38,554 bases of DNA from Cellulophaga sp. BC115SP (GCF_009905545.1 NZ_JAAALB010000052.1:1-38554); one strand, 5' to 3'; counted from the first letter of the stretch, positions 1 through 8,301 are shown. The notes: generated from the sequence alone by a model not told the origin. Numbers and translations are program-made.

Positions 1-4
1 AAAT

Positions 5-36
5 AAAAAATCCACCCGTATTTGAGTGGATTTTTT
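5..36. terminator. Hairpin terminator
   Basis: Perfect 11-base arms (5-15 and 26-36) of A6TCCAC / GTGGAT6 around a 10-base loop. The A and T runs make it usable from either strand. It lies downstream of the minus-strand patatin gene and probably also serves a gene to the left of the window. Confidence 0.65.
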
Positions 37-93
37 GTAGGCCTTCGCAGGAAAAAGTAATTTTCAAGGGAAGCCTACAAAACGGCACTTTTT

Positions 94-173
94 AGACGCA
101 AAGCATTACGTCTCTACTGGTGAATTTCTTCTTAAAATAATCACTAAATCACTCATTCAACAATCACTCAATT
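94..173. repeat. Composite intergenic repeat: GACGCA hairpin plus AATCACTCA units
   Basis: A small hairpin (AGACGCA at 94-100, ACGTCT at 108-113) is followed about 23 bases later by imperfect AATCACTCA-type units (136-173). The same two modules occur in the same order at 2744-2822. Other copies of the AATCACTCA part are at 2544-2570, 14292-14325 and 33652-33699. All lie outside genes. Confidence 0.6.
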
Positions 174-239
174 GGGTGTAACTCAACGCTATTTACGTTC
201 CCTCAAATAACAGATACCCAGCTAACAACTAACTTCCCC

Positions 240-1175
240 TCAATAATTCTTCATTTCATCTCTGCCCTGTTGATAGCCTAACAAAATGAGTCTTTCTATA
301 TCGTCTTTATCAAACGATTGGATATCGATATTCAAAGGTTGCTGTGGACGAATGATTTTCAGTTTGATTCTTTTTTGACCTTTCAAAATTCCTGAAGTAG
401 CACAGCTTCCATCTTCGGGTAAACATTCGTTTCTAAACTCAGCCCAATCCAAATCTGCATTGAGACATTCGTTTACGGCAATGTCCATCACCCTGTCTAC
501 CAGCGCCAGCAAGTTGCCATAAGGAAAATACCCGCCGTCAAGTTTTCGAGTGTGGCAGGCGATACATACAATCTCATCTGCACCATCGTCGATGGCTTTT
601 TTGACTGGAGCTACATCGCGCATACCCCCGTCCAGAAAAGCCATTTTTTTGTGATCGCCAATATTAATAACAGGCATCAAAATCGGAATAGCCGACGATG
701 CCATTACATAGTCTAGGAAATGCTCATAACTTGGGTCAGCATAGATCATATTGCCATTGATAATGTCGACCGCCCCAACTTTTAGTGATACAGGACTTGC
801 GTTGAGATTTCGAAGATGAATGTTGTTATGAAGAATTTCCTTGAGCGGAGTAGTATCTAATAATCCTTCAAAGTTTCTACGAATGGCACTTAAGCCTAAT
901 TCGTAAGTGCCCCGACGTAATGCCAGCGAATCGGGCGTTACAATATTATTTGCCCAAAATTTGCATAAATCTAAGGCTGTTTCTGTATAGTCAATAACGC
1001 CATTCTCAAGCATTTGTCTACCAATGGCATTGACCAAATAGGAAGCATTCATACTTCCTGCCGAAACGCCATAAATAGCATCTGGATAAAAACCAGACTC
1101 AAATACCGCACGAACAACCCCTGTTTGATAAGCCCCTTTGACAGAACCACCTGCCAATACTAATATTTTACTCAT
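240..1175 (-). CDS. Patatin-like phospholipase
   Basis: Likely a cytoplasmic lipid acyl hydrolase of the patatin family, using a Ser-Asp dyad. Residues 9-17 form the glycine-rich oxyanion loop (GGSVKGAYQ), residues 36-40 are the nucleophile elbow GVSAG with Ser38, and the catalytic Asp is in DGG at 182-184. The 311-residue length fits bacterial single-domain patatins, and no signal peptide or transmembrane segment is seen. The ATG at 1173-1175 is the first good start and puts the glycine-rich loop near the N-terminus as usual. It is divergent from the polyprenyl synthase gene across a 386-base gap. The substrate cannot be told from sequence. Confidence 0.9.
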   Translation of the reverse strand: MSKILVLAGGSVKGAYQTGVVRAVFESGFYPDAIYGVSAGSMNASYLVNAIGRQMLENGVIDYTETALDLCKFWANNIVTPDSLALRRGTYELGLSAIRRNFEGLLDTTPLKEILHNNIHLRNLNASPVSLKVGAVDIINGNMIYADPSYEHFLDYVMASSAIPILMPVINIGDHKKMAFLDGGMRDVAPVKKAIDDGADEIVCIACHTRKLDGGYFPYGNLLALVDRVMDIAVNECLNADLDWAEFRNECLPEDGSCATSGILKGQKRIKLKIIRPQQPLNIDIQSFDKDDIERLILLGYQQGRDEMKNY

Positions 1176-1561
1176 AGTGGTATTTCAATGATATTGGTTC
1201 ATAGTTAAATAATTAGGTAACTTTGGATAGAGAGAAAGATAGTCTTTTTTGAAAGCTAAAGTTTTACTTTATTTGATCAACAATGATAACTAAACTTGCT
1301 AGTAATCAATAGGATACTTGTCATTTTTTTGGAATATTTTTCTCAAAGCGTATGATTTTTTTCTAGAAAAAAATCATACTCAGTAGCCTTTTTTGTGAAA
1401 AAAACTAAATCTTCTAACAAACTAAAATACAGTTTTTATGTTATAAAGTCAGGTTAAATTACCTGTTTTTTATCTAAATCGACTAATTTGCGTCGGAATT
1501 AAGAACGGTACCTGTCTTTGTCATAAAATATACCCAAACTAGGTGCCCAGCAATTGAACAA
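1176..1561. other. Divergent intergenic region without a gene
   Basis: AT-rich gap between the patatin gene and the polyprenyl synthase gene. It holds a perfect 30-base palindrome (1350-1379) and a TAACTTTG promoter-like box on the plus strand at 1218-1225, far from the plus-strand start. No open frame or RNA gene was recognised. Confidence 0.6.
1350..1379. repeat. Perfect 30-base palindrome
   Basis: GTATGA, seven T, the central CTAG, seven A, TCATAC: every base pairs across the centre. It lies upstream of both flanking divergent genes, so a regulator binding site or a leader structure is as likely as a terminator. Confidence 0.6.
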
Positions 1562-2536
1562 ATGTCTTTATCAATCAAGGAAATACAAGCTCCCATCGCT
1601 GCCGAAATGGATGCCTTTGAAGGCAAATTTCGCCAGTTTATGAAAACGAAAGTGATGCTGTTGGACACAATCATGAATTACATTGTCCAACGCAAAGGGA
1701 AACAACTCCGACCTATGTTTGTATTTTTGTCGGCGGGAGTGTTTGGCAAAATCACAGAAGAAACCTATCGTGGTGCAGCGCTTATCGAGCTTCTTCATAC
1801 TGCTACGCTTGTACACGACGACGTAGTGGATGATTCGAACTATCGTCGTGGTTTTTTCTCTGTAAATGCGCTTTGGAAAAATAAAATTGCAGTTTTAGTA
1901 GGTGATTATCTCCTTTCAAAAGGTTTGTTACTGTCTATTGATCACGGGGATTTTGAGATGTTGAAAATCGTTTCGACAGCCGTGCGAGAAATGTCAGAAG
2001 GAGAGCTTTTGCAAATCGAGAAAGCTCGTAAGCTGGATATTACCGAAGATATTTATTTTGAAATTATTCGTCAAAAAACCGCTACTTTGATTGCTGCTTG
2101 TTGTGCCGCAGGCATGTCGTCGGCAGGAGCTAATGCCGAAACAGTAGAAAAAGCAAGATTATTTGGGGAGAAAGTCGGTATTGCTTTTCAAATCAAAGAC
2201 GACCTTTTTGATTATGGTGATGCTGAAATAGGTAAACCTTTAGGTATCGATATCAAGGAAAAGAAAATGACTTTGCCTTTGATATATGCTCTCAACCAAG
2301 CAGATTGGAGTACTAAGCGTCATGTAATCAACACGATTAAAAATGATTCTGAGAACCCTAAAAAAGTAGCCGAAGTGATTGATTTTGTGAAAAAATCGGG
2401 AGGTTTACAATATGCTACCGAAGTAATGCAAAATATTGTTCGTGAAGCACTAGCTATTTTGGATTCATTTCCAGAATCTATCTATCGCACATCTTTGGCA
2501 GGATTGGTACAGTTTACGATAGAAAGAGCTAAATAG
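1562..2536 (+). CDS. Polyprenyl (trans-isoprenyl) diphosphate synthase
   Basis: Chain-elongating prenyltransferase that condenses isopentenyl diphosphate onto an allylic diphosphate. In this phylum it probably makes the menaquinone side chain. The first Asp-rich motif is DDVVDD at 86-91 after LLHTATLVH, preceded by GKQLRP at 46-51. The second is DDLFD at about residue 217 after AFQIK, followed by GKPLGIDIKEKKMTLPL. The length of 324 matches octaprenyl diphosphate synthase (IspB-type) enzymes. Product chain length cannot be read with certainty. It is a single gene, convergent with crtW and separated from it by strong hairpins. A role in supplying carotenoid precursor is possible but less likely than quinone synthesis. 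Confidence 0.92.
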   Translation: MSLSIKEIQAPIAAEMDAFEGKFRQFMKTKVMLLDTIMNYIVQRKGKQLRPMFVFLSAGVFGKITEETYRGAALIELLHTATLVHDDVVDDSNYRRGFFSVNALWKNKIAVLVGDYLLSKGLLLSIDHGDFEMLKIVSTAVREMSEGELLQIEKARKLDITEDIYFEIIRQKTATLIAACCAAGMSSAGANAETVEKARLFGEKVGIAFQIKDDLFDYGDAEIGKPLGIDIKEKKMTLPLIYALNQADWSTKRHVINTIKNDSENPKKVAEVIDFVKKSGGLQYATEVMQNIVREALAILDSFPESIYRTSLAGLVQFTIERAK

Positions 2537-2543
2537 TCAAGTC

Positions 2544-2570
2544 TTCATTGAGTGAATGAGTGATTATTTT
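2544..2570 (-). repeat. AATCACTCA-type dispersed repeat
   Basis: Reverse-oriented copy (CACTCATTCACTCAATG on the minus strand) just after the polyprenyl synthase stop. Together with the plus-oriented copy at 2786-2822 it brackets the whole gap. Confidence 0.5.
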
Positions 2571-2585
2571 TTACATGATTTTTAC

Positions 2586-2615
2586 TTTTAGAGACCCAAT
2601 ACATTGTCTCTAAAA
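2586..2615. terminator. Hairpin, terminator-like
   Basis: Ten-base perfect arms TTTTAGAGAC (2586-2595) and GTCTCTAAAA (2606-2615), 50 bases after the polyprenyl synthase stop. Confidence 0.5.
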
Positions 2616-2671
2616 ATCCAATATCGAACATGAGTTACCCCTAATTGTGGGACTAGGATGATTCTACAAAT

Positions 2672-2715
2672 ATCAAAAAAGCGCTCGAAAATTGTTTTTC
2701 GAGCGCTTTTTTGAT
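2672..2715. terminator. Bidirectional intrinsic terminator
   Basis: Perfect 20-base arms (2672-2691 and 2696-2715) with a TTGT loop. The GC core GCGCTCG is flanked by A6 and T6, so it can end both the polyprenyl synthase transcript and the convergent crtW transcript. The outer part (ATCAAAAAAGCG) recurs in the hairpin at 33512-33563. Confidence 0.85.
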
Positions 2716-2743
2716 GCTATTATACTAGATTTTATTCAGCTCA

Positions 2744-2822
2744 AGACGCAATCATTGCGTCTCTACTAATAGGATAGAAATTTTAACATAATCACTCATC
2801 CGCTCAATCACTCAATCAAGGA
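2744..2822. repeat. Composite intergenic repeat, second copy
   Basis: Hairpin AGACGCAAT / ATTGCGTCT (2744-2762), then CTCTACT and, after a short spacer, ATAATCACTCATCCGCTCAA and further units to 2822. Same module order as at 94-173. Confidence 0.6.
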
Positions 2823-2830
2823 TAAATCAG

Positions 2831-3529
2831 CTACTTAGATTCAGTCTTTTCTTTGGCTTCTGCCAATTTCCACCAAGGCAAATACGGATAAGCATGGTGT
2901 TCATGATGATACCCAAAAAAGTAACAAGAAAAAAAGGCAATCCAGTGATTTAAGCCTTGACTCCTGGCTTTATGTTTATCTGAGGGGTCGTGTTCGCCAC
3001 GATGTGGCAAATACGTGCCAAAATAGAATAATTGCAAAGTGCTCAAAATAGCAGGTACTTCCCAAAACAGGATTAGATTCCACATCGGAAAGACTAATTT
3101 GAGTAAATTATAGGTAATTGCCATCAAAACTATTTGCCAAACTGTGACATATTCTAAGGCAAACTTAAGATACCATCGAAAAAAATTACCCGCATAATAA
3201 TCAGGGTCTTGTTCACTTGCTGCATGCTTGTGATGCAAGTGGTGCTTCGAACTCAGTTTGTTATAATTATTGAAGGCAAACAAAGTAGCACAAAGCCAGC
3301 CAATCCCATAATTAACCTTTGGGCGATGTGGCATCACTACACCATGAATGGCATCATGTGCGGTGATAAATACGCCCGTGTAGAGGTGCGTTTGTATCAA
3401 TAGTCCCAAATAAATTAAAGGATCATCGAAACGAACAGGATAATGTAGAAAATACCAAAGATTTGCTCCCCACAAGAGTAAAATCAATGCGGCATAATAT
3501 AAACCTTTATAATTTTTGAGTGAGTTCAT
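2831..3529 (-). CDS. crtW: Beta-carotene ketolase, CrtW type
   Basis: Membrane di-iron oxygenase of the fatty-acid desaturase superfamily that adds 4-keto groups to beta-ionone rings, giving canthaxanthin- or astaxanthin-type pigments. The three His boxes are HDAIH (58-62), HHLHH (96-100, followed by EQDPDYY) and HHEHH (207-211, followed by PWW at 217-219). TYLPHR (171-176) and the Phe-Gly-rich approach to the third box are also typical of CrtW. The length of 232 is slightly short but normal, with several hydrophobic segments. No other carotenoid gene is in the window. A CrtW-like ketolase acting on another carotenoid, or a related desaturase-family hydroxylase, is the alternative. Confidence 0.85.
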   Translation of the reverse strand: MNSLKNYKGLYYAALILLLWGANLWYFLHYPVRFDDPLIYLGLLIQTHLYTGVFITAHDAIHGVVMPHRPKVNYGIGWLCATLFAFNNYNKLSSKHHLHHKHAASEQDPDYYAGNFFRWYLKFALEYVTVWQIVLMAITYNLLKLVFPMWNLILFWEVPAILSTLQLFYFGTYLPHRGEHDPSDKHKARSQGLNHWIAFFSCYFFGYHHEHHAYPYLPWWKLAEAKEKTESK

Positions 3530-3530
3530 A

Positions 3531-3559
3531 TTGGTTAAACAAGTAAGCCTATAACTTTG
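3531..3559 (+). promoter_or_regulatory. Bacteroidota-type promoter for the 3595 gene
   Basis: TTGG at 3531-3534, a 17-base spacer, then TAACTTTG at 3552-3559, which matches the TAnnTTTG -7 box of this phylum. The box ends 35 bases before the ATG at 3595. Confidence 0.5.
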
Positions 3560-3569
3560 TTACAAACAT

Positions 3570-3577
3570 CAAATGTA
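3570..3577 (-). promoter_or_regulatory. Possible -7 box for crtW
   Basis: CAAATGTA on the plus strand reads TACATTTG on the minus strand, a full TAnnTTTG match 40 bases upstream of the crtW ATG. No clear -33 TTTG is seen. The box lies between the plus-strand box and the ATG of the divergent gene. Confidence 0.35.
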
Positions 3578-3594
3578 AAGTTAATTGTATTTTC

Positions 3595-4146
3595 ATGGCT
3601 AAAATTGAAAAAAATCTCCAACAAGCTATTCTTGATTTACCTCAAAAGGAAAAAGATAAACTTTTGATTCGCTTGATTGGAAAAGATAAGTTATTGATTG
3701 AAAAATTCGAGTTTGAATTACTAGAAGCAGGCGAAACCTTGCAAGAACGCAGGGCAGATTTACATGAGGCATTTGAAATGATGTATCATTCTCACATAAC
3801 TTCTCCCAAAGCATTGCTTTATGAAGTTAGAAAAATGAGCAGTGCTATTACAAGACATCTAAAAATCACAAAAGATAAATACGGAGAAGTAGAGCTTACT
3901 ATTGCCCTTATCAAAGGATGCTTTGAGCACAATACTTATATTGTTGAAAAATACAGTTCTTATGCAGATGCATTATTGCAATATTTAGCCAAAAGAACAG
4001 AGGCTGTAGTGAAGAAAGTGGAAAAATTGCATCCCGACGAGCAGTTTGATTTTCTGGAAAACCTCAATTTGCTTTTACATTACAATTACGAATATGCTAC
4101 CGCTTACTATGCGAAGGAGCTAAAATTGCCTAAGAAATTTGATTAA
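3595..4146 (+). CDS. Conserved-looking helical protein of unknown function
   Basis: Not recognised. The 183-residue product is Lys/Glu/Leu-rich and looks almost wholly alpha-helical, with no signal peptide, transmembrane segment or Cys/His metal motif. Residues 1-50 carry a charged amphipathic stretch (KEKDKLLIRLIGKDKLLIEK). The C-terminal third is rich in Tyr and Leu (LLLHYNYEYATAYYAKEL). Codon use and composition resemble the neighbours, and a good promoter box lies just upstream, so it is very likely expressed. It is divergent from crtW with only 65 bases between the starts. A cytoplasmic helical-bundle protein is the most that can be said. Confidence 0.8.
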   Translation: MAKIEKNLQQAILDLPQKEKDKLLIRLIGKDKLLIEKFEFELLEAGETLQERRADLHEAFEMMYHSHITSPKALLYEVRKMSSAITRHLKITKDKYGEVELTIALIKGCFEHNTYIVEKYSSYADALLQYLAKRTEAVVKKVEKLHPDEQFDFLENLNLLLHYNYEYATAYYAKELKLPKKFD

Positions 4147-4281
4147 TTAGTATATTTCGCATGAAAATGAGTATAGTTGTATTACTTTTTGCGAGAAAGA
4201 TTTATTTTTATAGAAACATACCACTCCCAACTCAGCTTCAAACTACCACTAATGTTTTTGATGAATTATAATTGCCTTACT

Positions 4282-4299
4282 CTTCTATCTTGATAGAAG
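4282..4299. promoter_or_regulatory. Short palindrome upstream of the PAS-domain gene
   Basis: CTTCTATC TT GATAGAAG, a perfect 8-base inverted repeat 24 bases upstream of the ATG at 4324. It could be an operator or a leader hairpin next to the ribosome binding region. Confidence 0.35.
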
Positions 4300-4323
4300 G
4301 CCAGAACTAACACACGCACAATT

Positions 4324-5352
4324 ATGTCAAAAATTGTTGATGCTATTAAGAACTCTAACTACCTGTACATGGTAAAAATTGACCTAGAAGGTTTTATCAC
4401 GTACGTATCACCATATTTTCAAAAGAGATTTGAGTATTTAGGTAAAAATTTGGTGGGAGTATTCAGTCTTGATACGGTCTATATGGAAGATCATCAAAAA
4501 TGTGCTGAGGTGATTCAGCTATGTTTTGCTGAGCCTGAAAAGCCTTTTCCTGTGGTATTAAGAAAACCTCATATTGCCAATAGTTTTCTTTGGACACAAT
4601 GGGAGTTTTCATTACAATTAAACGCCAATCAAGAACCCCATGAAATTCTTTGTATCGGTCATGATATAACCCACGTGGAGGAGCTAAATGAGCAAACTGT
4701 CAACATGAATGCCTTGTTGCTCGAGCATCAAAATAAGTATAGTAGCCTTTTTGAGTTATCGCCTGTTGGTATCGCTGTGAACTCGATGGATGGGCGTTTT
4801 CTGGAAGTGAATACCGCATTGTCTACCATGACAGGATATTCAAAATCAGAACTTTTGAAGGTAGATTATTGGGCATTAACTCCTCAATCCTACGAAGAAC
4901 AAGAACAGGAACAACTCAGAAATTTACATAATTTAGGGAGTTATGGCCCTTATGAGAAAGAATATATCCATAAAGATGGACATACCATTCCGATTTTATT
5001 GCACGGAAGACTCGTGTTGGACAAGCATGGAAAACCCCGTATATGGTCAATTATTCAAGATATTAGCAACGTAAAAGAGCGTGAGCAGATTATTATTGAC
5101 CAAAACTCCAAACTCAAAGAGATTGCCTATACCCAATCGCATGTGATTAGGCATCCTGTGGCAAATATCTTAGGTGCTGTGGATTTGTTGGAAAACGAAG
5201 CAATTCCATCCAGTATTCAAGTATTGGTCGAAATGCTTAAAATTAGCGCTCAACAACTAGATGATATTATTCGTGAGACAGTCCTCAAATCAAGAGCTCT
5301 CGAATCTAACGAAGAAGAAATAAGCCAACTTCACACGAGAGACAGCGCTTAG
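4324..5352 (+). CDS. PAS-PAS sensor protein with a HisKA-like segment and no kinase domain
   Basis: Cytoplasmic sensory protein of 342 residues. A first PAS domain covers about 8-118 (ending FSLQLN..HEILCIGHDITHVEE) and a second about 135-250, with the typical SPVGIAVNSMDGRFLEVN start and WSIIQDISNVKERE end. A short coiled linker leads to a helical segment with QSHVIRHPVANILG at 271-284, which resembles the H-box of histidine kinases with His273. The chain ends at residue 342 after this helix pair. There is no N, G1 or G2 box, so it cannot bind ATP as a normal kinase. The reading frame is intact and the stop lies inside the convergent DUF2851 gene. It may act as a dimerising adaptor or phospho-acceptor. 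Confidence 0.85.
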   Translation: MSKIVDAIKNSNYLYMVKIDLEGFITYVSPYFQKRFEYLGKNLVGVFSLDTVYMEDHQKCAEVIQLCFAEPEKPFPVVLRKPHIANSFLWTQWEFSLQLNANQEPHEILCIGHDITHVEELNEQTVNMNALLLEHQNKYSSLFELSPVGIAVNSMDGRFLEVNTALSTMTGYSKSELLKVDYWALTPQSYEEQEQEQLRNLHNLGSYGPYEKEYIHKDGHTIPILLHGRLVLDKHGKPRIWSIIQDISNVKEREQIIIDQNSKLKEIAYTQSHVIRHPVANILGAVDLLENEAIPSSIQVLVEMLKISAQQLDDIIRETVLKSRALESNEEEISQLHTRDSA

Positions 5353-6583
5353 TTTGACAAAAACTTTTCATCCATTCCAAAGCACCCTGCGAATCAGCCG
5401 CATTTTTGATAGGTAAGCGAAGCTCTTGCCAAATATCCAAAATATGGTTTTTCTCAGGGTGTATTTCTTCAAGCATAGCAATTGCTTTATCTACTAACAG
5501 AGGCTCGTTTTTATACCTGCCATATCCAGCCATCAAAGGTACAACGGTATTGATGAGGATATTTTCAAGAGAACTTTTTCCAAAACTTTTCACCTTTGTC
5601 TCAGTAGCCTTTCCGAAACGATAGTGATTTTCCCAATACGATGACGTGCTAATGTTAAAAAGCGATTCTATGGTTTGAGTATCATTAAAGTAAATCATTA
5701 AGGAAAAAAGATTAGCATTTTTTCCAATTAAGGCTGCCCATTGCGCTAACCTAACCGTCGGAAAGTTGGCAGGTCGCATTCTCAAAAACTTCCACTCATG
5801 TTTTTCTACAATAGGTTTTAGCTGATACTTTGCGGACAAAAACTTAAATTCCTGCTTTAATTTTTGCTGATATTCATCATTTTCCTCAATTACTTCCAAC
5901 AAACCAGCTACCCCAAATACCATGGCTTCAATCTGAAAAAGACTATCTCGATGCTTATGAATACATTTAAGAGGTAAATTTTCGGCTAACCTTACAAAGG
6001 GTTCGGCATTGACGACAAAACCAAAATTTTTGGCTAATAATCGATAAGCTACTTCCTCCCAATCTTGATTACATTTGGCAAAAATCTCCATGATATAATG
6101 AGCCTTTTTTTCAAGTCTTAGCAATAACGCTTTATCTAACATCCCTAGTTTTCTAATATAGGGAACTTCCTCGAATTGACCTTGACAGAGAATTTGAGTA
6201 GGTTTAGCCATAAAATCTGCATAGGATTGCAACAGATGCGCATCAACGAGGTCTTTTACGACCAAAGTGGGCATTATGGTACCATCGTGGCGATGTACCT
6301 CGCGGTCATTTTCCCAAACTACGTGTAAAATAACATTGCCATAAGCTTGGTCGTGCTGATGTGTATGTTGTTCCCAGTCTGAAGATTTGAGGTGTATTTC
6401 CACACTTCCTATCCATTCGACATCGCCAATTTGAATATGCGCTTCTAAGAAATCTGCTCCAGCATGAGCGTTGTGATAGCCAACTTTCAGAACCTGAATA
6501 GGCTCAGCTTGTGTGCTTAATAGAGAAAGACTATTAAATTTTTGAAATTGCCAAACATGGTGTAAAAAGGCTTCTTGCATCAT
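5306..6583 (-). CDS. DUF2851 family protein
   Basis: Protein of 425 residues belonging to the DUF2851 family common in Bacteroidota. The recognisable N-terminal block is LHHVWQFQKFN, then YHNAHAGADFLEAHIQIGD, GSVEIHLKSSDW, and HDQAYGNVILHVVWENDRE. This His/Asp-rich region could form a metal or active site, but no activity is established. The C-terminus ends with a small Cys group, CQTKRCLSC, as family members often do. No signal peptide is seen. The start is one of two adjacent ATG codons. Its 3' end overlaps the convergent PAS-domain gene by 47 bases. Confidence 0.88.
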   Translation of the reverse strand: MMQEAFLHHVWQFQKFNSLSLLSTQAEPIQVLKVGYHNAHAGADFLEAHIQIGDVEWIGSVEIHLKSSDWEQHTHQHDQAYGNVILHVVWENDREVHRHDGTIMPTLVVKDLVDAHLLQSYADFMAKPTQILCQGQFEEVPYIRKLGMLDKALLLRLEKKAHYIMEIFAKCNQDWEEVAYRLLAKNFGFVVNAEPFVRLAENLPLKCIHKHRDSLFQIEAMVFGVAGLLEVIEENDEYQQKLKQEFKFLSAKYQLKPIVEKHEWKFLRMRPANFPTVRLAQWAALIGKNANLFSLMIYFNDTQTIESLFNISTSSYWENHYRFGKATETKVKSFGKSSLENILINTVVPLMAGYGRYKNEPLLVDKAIAMLEEIHPEKNHILDIWQELRLPIKNAADSQGALEWMKSFCQTKRCLSCEVGLFLLR

Positions 6584-6690
6584 TATGAGGTGTTTGATAG
6601 ATTAAGAACTAAAAGTTTGTAGTAAAAATAAAAAAAACTATCAAAATGCTCTATTTTTAGCAATACTTTCTCTAATTGTATTTAAAAAAA

Positions 6691-6721
6691 TCGGGAATGA
6701 TGCTCAAAACACCATTCCCGA
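6691..6721 (-). terminator. Terminator of the fucosidase gene
   Basis: Nine-base arms TCGGGAATG (6691-6699) and CATTCCCGA (6713-6721). On the minus strand the stem is followed by seven T (complement of 6684-6690), as an intrinsic terminator requires. Confidence 0.75.
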
Positions 6722-6754
6722 TAAAATCAAACGCTTAAATGTGATAAGGTAATT

Positions 6755-8077
6755 TTATTTTTCCAGCTCAATTACCGTGTCTAATTCATCTCTTTGAGCT
6801 GGATTAATATCAAAAACAACGAAGTTGTTATCTAATTTTTGGAACTTCACTGGTGCTCCAGATTTAAAATATTTAGCCGTTTTGAAAGCTACAGGTATTT
6901 TAATCATCCACTTATCTTCCTTTTGTTTTAATAAATGAAGATAAATTTTATTGCCTTTTTCGGTGACAGCTCCCCAATCTTGCGGGCGAACAAATCCGCC
7001 TTGCGTGCCATAAATCGTTGAGCCGTATATTTTCATGAAATCACCTACCTTGGCTAATCTTTCGACAAATTCTGGTTGAATCTCGCCATTAGGCATTGGT
7101 CCAACATTCAACAAAAAGTTGGCGCCATAGCCTGCTGCTCTAACCAAGTAATCAACTAATTCTTTTGGAGTTTTGTAACTGTTATCTTTGATATTATATC
7201 CCCATGAGCCATTGAGTGTTTCGCAGGTTTCGAGCGGTAATTTACCAATTTCTTGTCCCGATAAGCCCGATTTGTTTTCGCCAGGAAGATCACGCTCAAA
7301 CATCTGGAAATCTTCACCATCAATTGGTAACAAATGATGATTGTTGCCAATCAAACACTGTGGTTGAAGTTTGTGAATTAGTGAATAGATTTCATCGTAT
7401 TTCCAGTTTATTTTAGATTGCAATGTTTTATCATGATCGTTGTCTAACTGGTCCCAATGTCCATCAAACCAGATAGTTGACACTTCTCCATACTTGGTGA
7501 GTAACTCGGTAAGCTGATTTTTCATAAACTGTAAATAGCTGGCATAGTTACTTTTTTCGGTACGTCCAGTACCCTTACCTGTTTTACCAGTTTCGTAAGG
7601 ATAATCGGTGCGATACCAATCCAATAGCGAATAATAAAAACATATTTTGAGACCTTGCTTATGACATTCATCTGCGATTTCTTTAACAATATCTCTTTTA
7701 AAAGGAGTGTTTGCAATGCCCCAATCTGAATATTGCGTATGAAAATTACTAAAGCCGTCGTGATGGCGAGTAATGAGGGTAATGTATTTCATACCAGCGT
7801 TTTTGGCAATACCAACCCATGTTTTTGCATCAAAATCTACTGGATTAAAAGCTCTTTGGAGTCTTTGGTAATCTTTTATTTTAATATTTTTGTTGTTCAT
7901 AACCCATTCGCCATCGCCCAAAACGCTTGATGCGCCCCAGTGGATAAACATTCCAAAGCGAGCTTCATCAAATTCTTGACGAGCTTTGAGGTTTTCGGGA
8001 CTAGGCACATATTTTTGTGCAAAAATGGATGCCGTTGCTAGAAAACAACACAATAAAGCAGTTGTAATTTTTTTCAT
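6755..8077 (-). CDS. Exported alpha-L-fucosidase, GH29
   Basis: Secreted or periplasmic glycoside hydrolase family 29 enzyme releasing alpha-L-fucose by a retaining mechanism. Residues 1-20 are a Sec signal peptide ending at SIFA-Q. Family landmarks are RFGMFIHWG (40-48), the His pair in TRHHDGF (103-109) and WFDGHWD (203-209) with the presumed nucleophile Asp205, then GANFLLNVGPMPNGE. The 440-residue length covers the catalytic barrel and a short C-terminal beta domain. No TonB-dependent transporter or other sugar gene adjoins it, so it is not part of a polysaccharide utilisation locus in this window. The linkage preference is not predictable from sequence. Confidence 0.93.
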   Translation of the reverse strand: MKKITTALLCCFLATASIFAQKYVPSPENLKARQEFDEARFGMFIHWGASSVLGDGEWVMNNKNIKIKDYQRLQRAFNPVDFDAKTWVGIAKNAGMKYITLITRHHDGFSNFHTQYSDWGIANTPFKRDIVKEIADECHKQGLKICFYYSLLDWYRTDYPYETGKTGKGTGRTEKSNYASYLQFMKNQLTELLTKYGEVSTIWFDGHWDQLDNDHDKTLQSKINWKYDEIYSLIHKLQPQCLIGNNHHLLPIDGEDFQMFERDLPGENKSGLSGQEIGKLPLETCETLNGSWGYNIKDNSYKTPKELVDYLVRAAGYGANFLLNVGPMPNGEIQPEFVERLAKVGDFMKIYGSTIYGTQGGFVRPQDWGAVTEKGNKIYLHLLKQKEDKWMIKIPVAFKTAKYFKSGAPVKFQKLDNNFVVFDINPAQRDELDTVIELEK

Positions 8078-8208
8078 GTTTTATAATAGTTTGTAAAGAT
8101 AATTTGGTGTTTTTAAAAGATATTTTTCTCAAAAAATACCTATACATTTATGAAATAGTGATTATGGTGAATAGTGAAGTAGGACTGTAACAAAGTTTGT
8201 AAGCCATT

Positions 8209-8301
8209 GCGGATTTGGAATTTCTGATTTCGGAAATAAAGTGAAATACCTGTAGTTTTCATAAAAAATAGAAAATTACACTTCCGAAATCCAACATCCG
8301 A
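8209..8301. repeat. About 93-base hairpin element, copy A
   Basis: Outer arms GCGGATTTGG (8209-8218) and CCAACATCCG (8291-8300), inner arms GATTTCGGAA (8226-8235) and CACTTCCGAAATC (8279-8291). The reverse complement resembles 31661-31753, sharing GTTGGATTTCGGAAGTGTA. It lies in the gap between two divergent genes. Confidence 0.6.
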
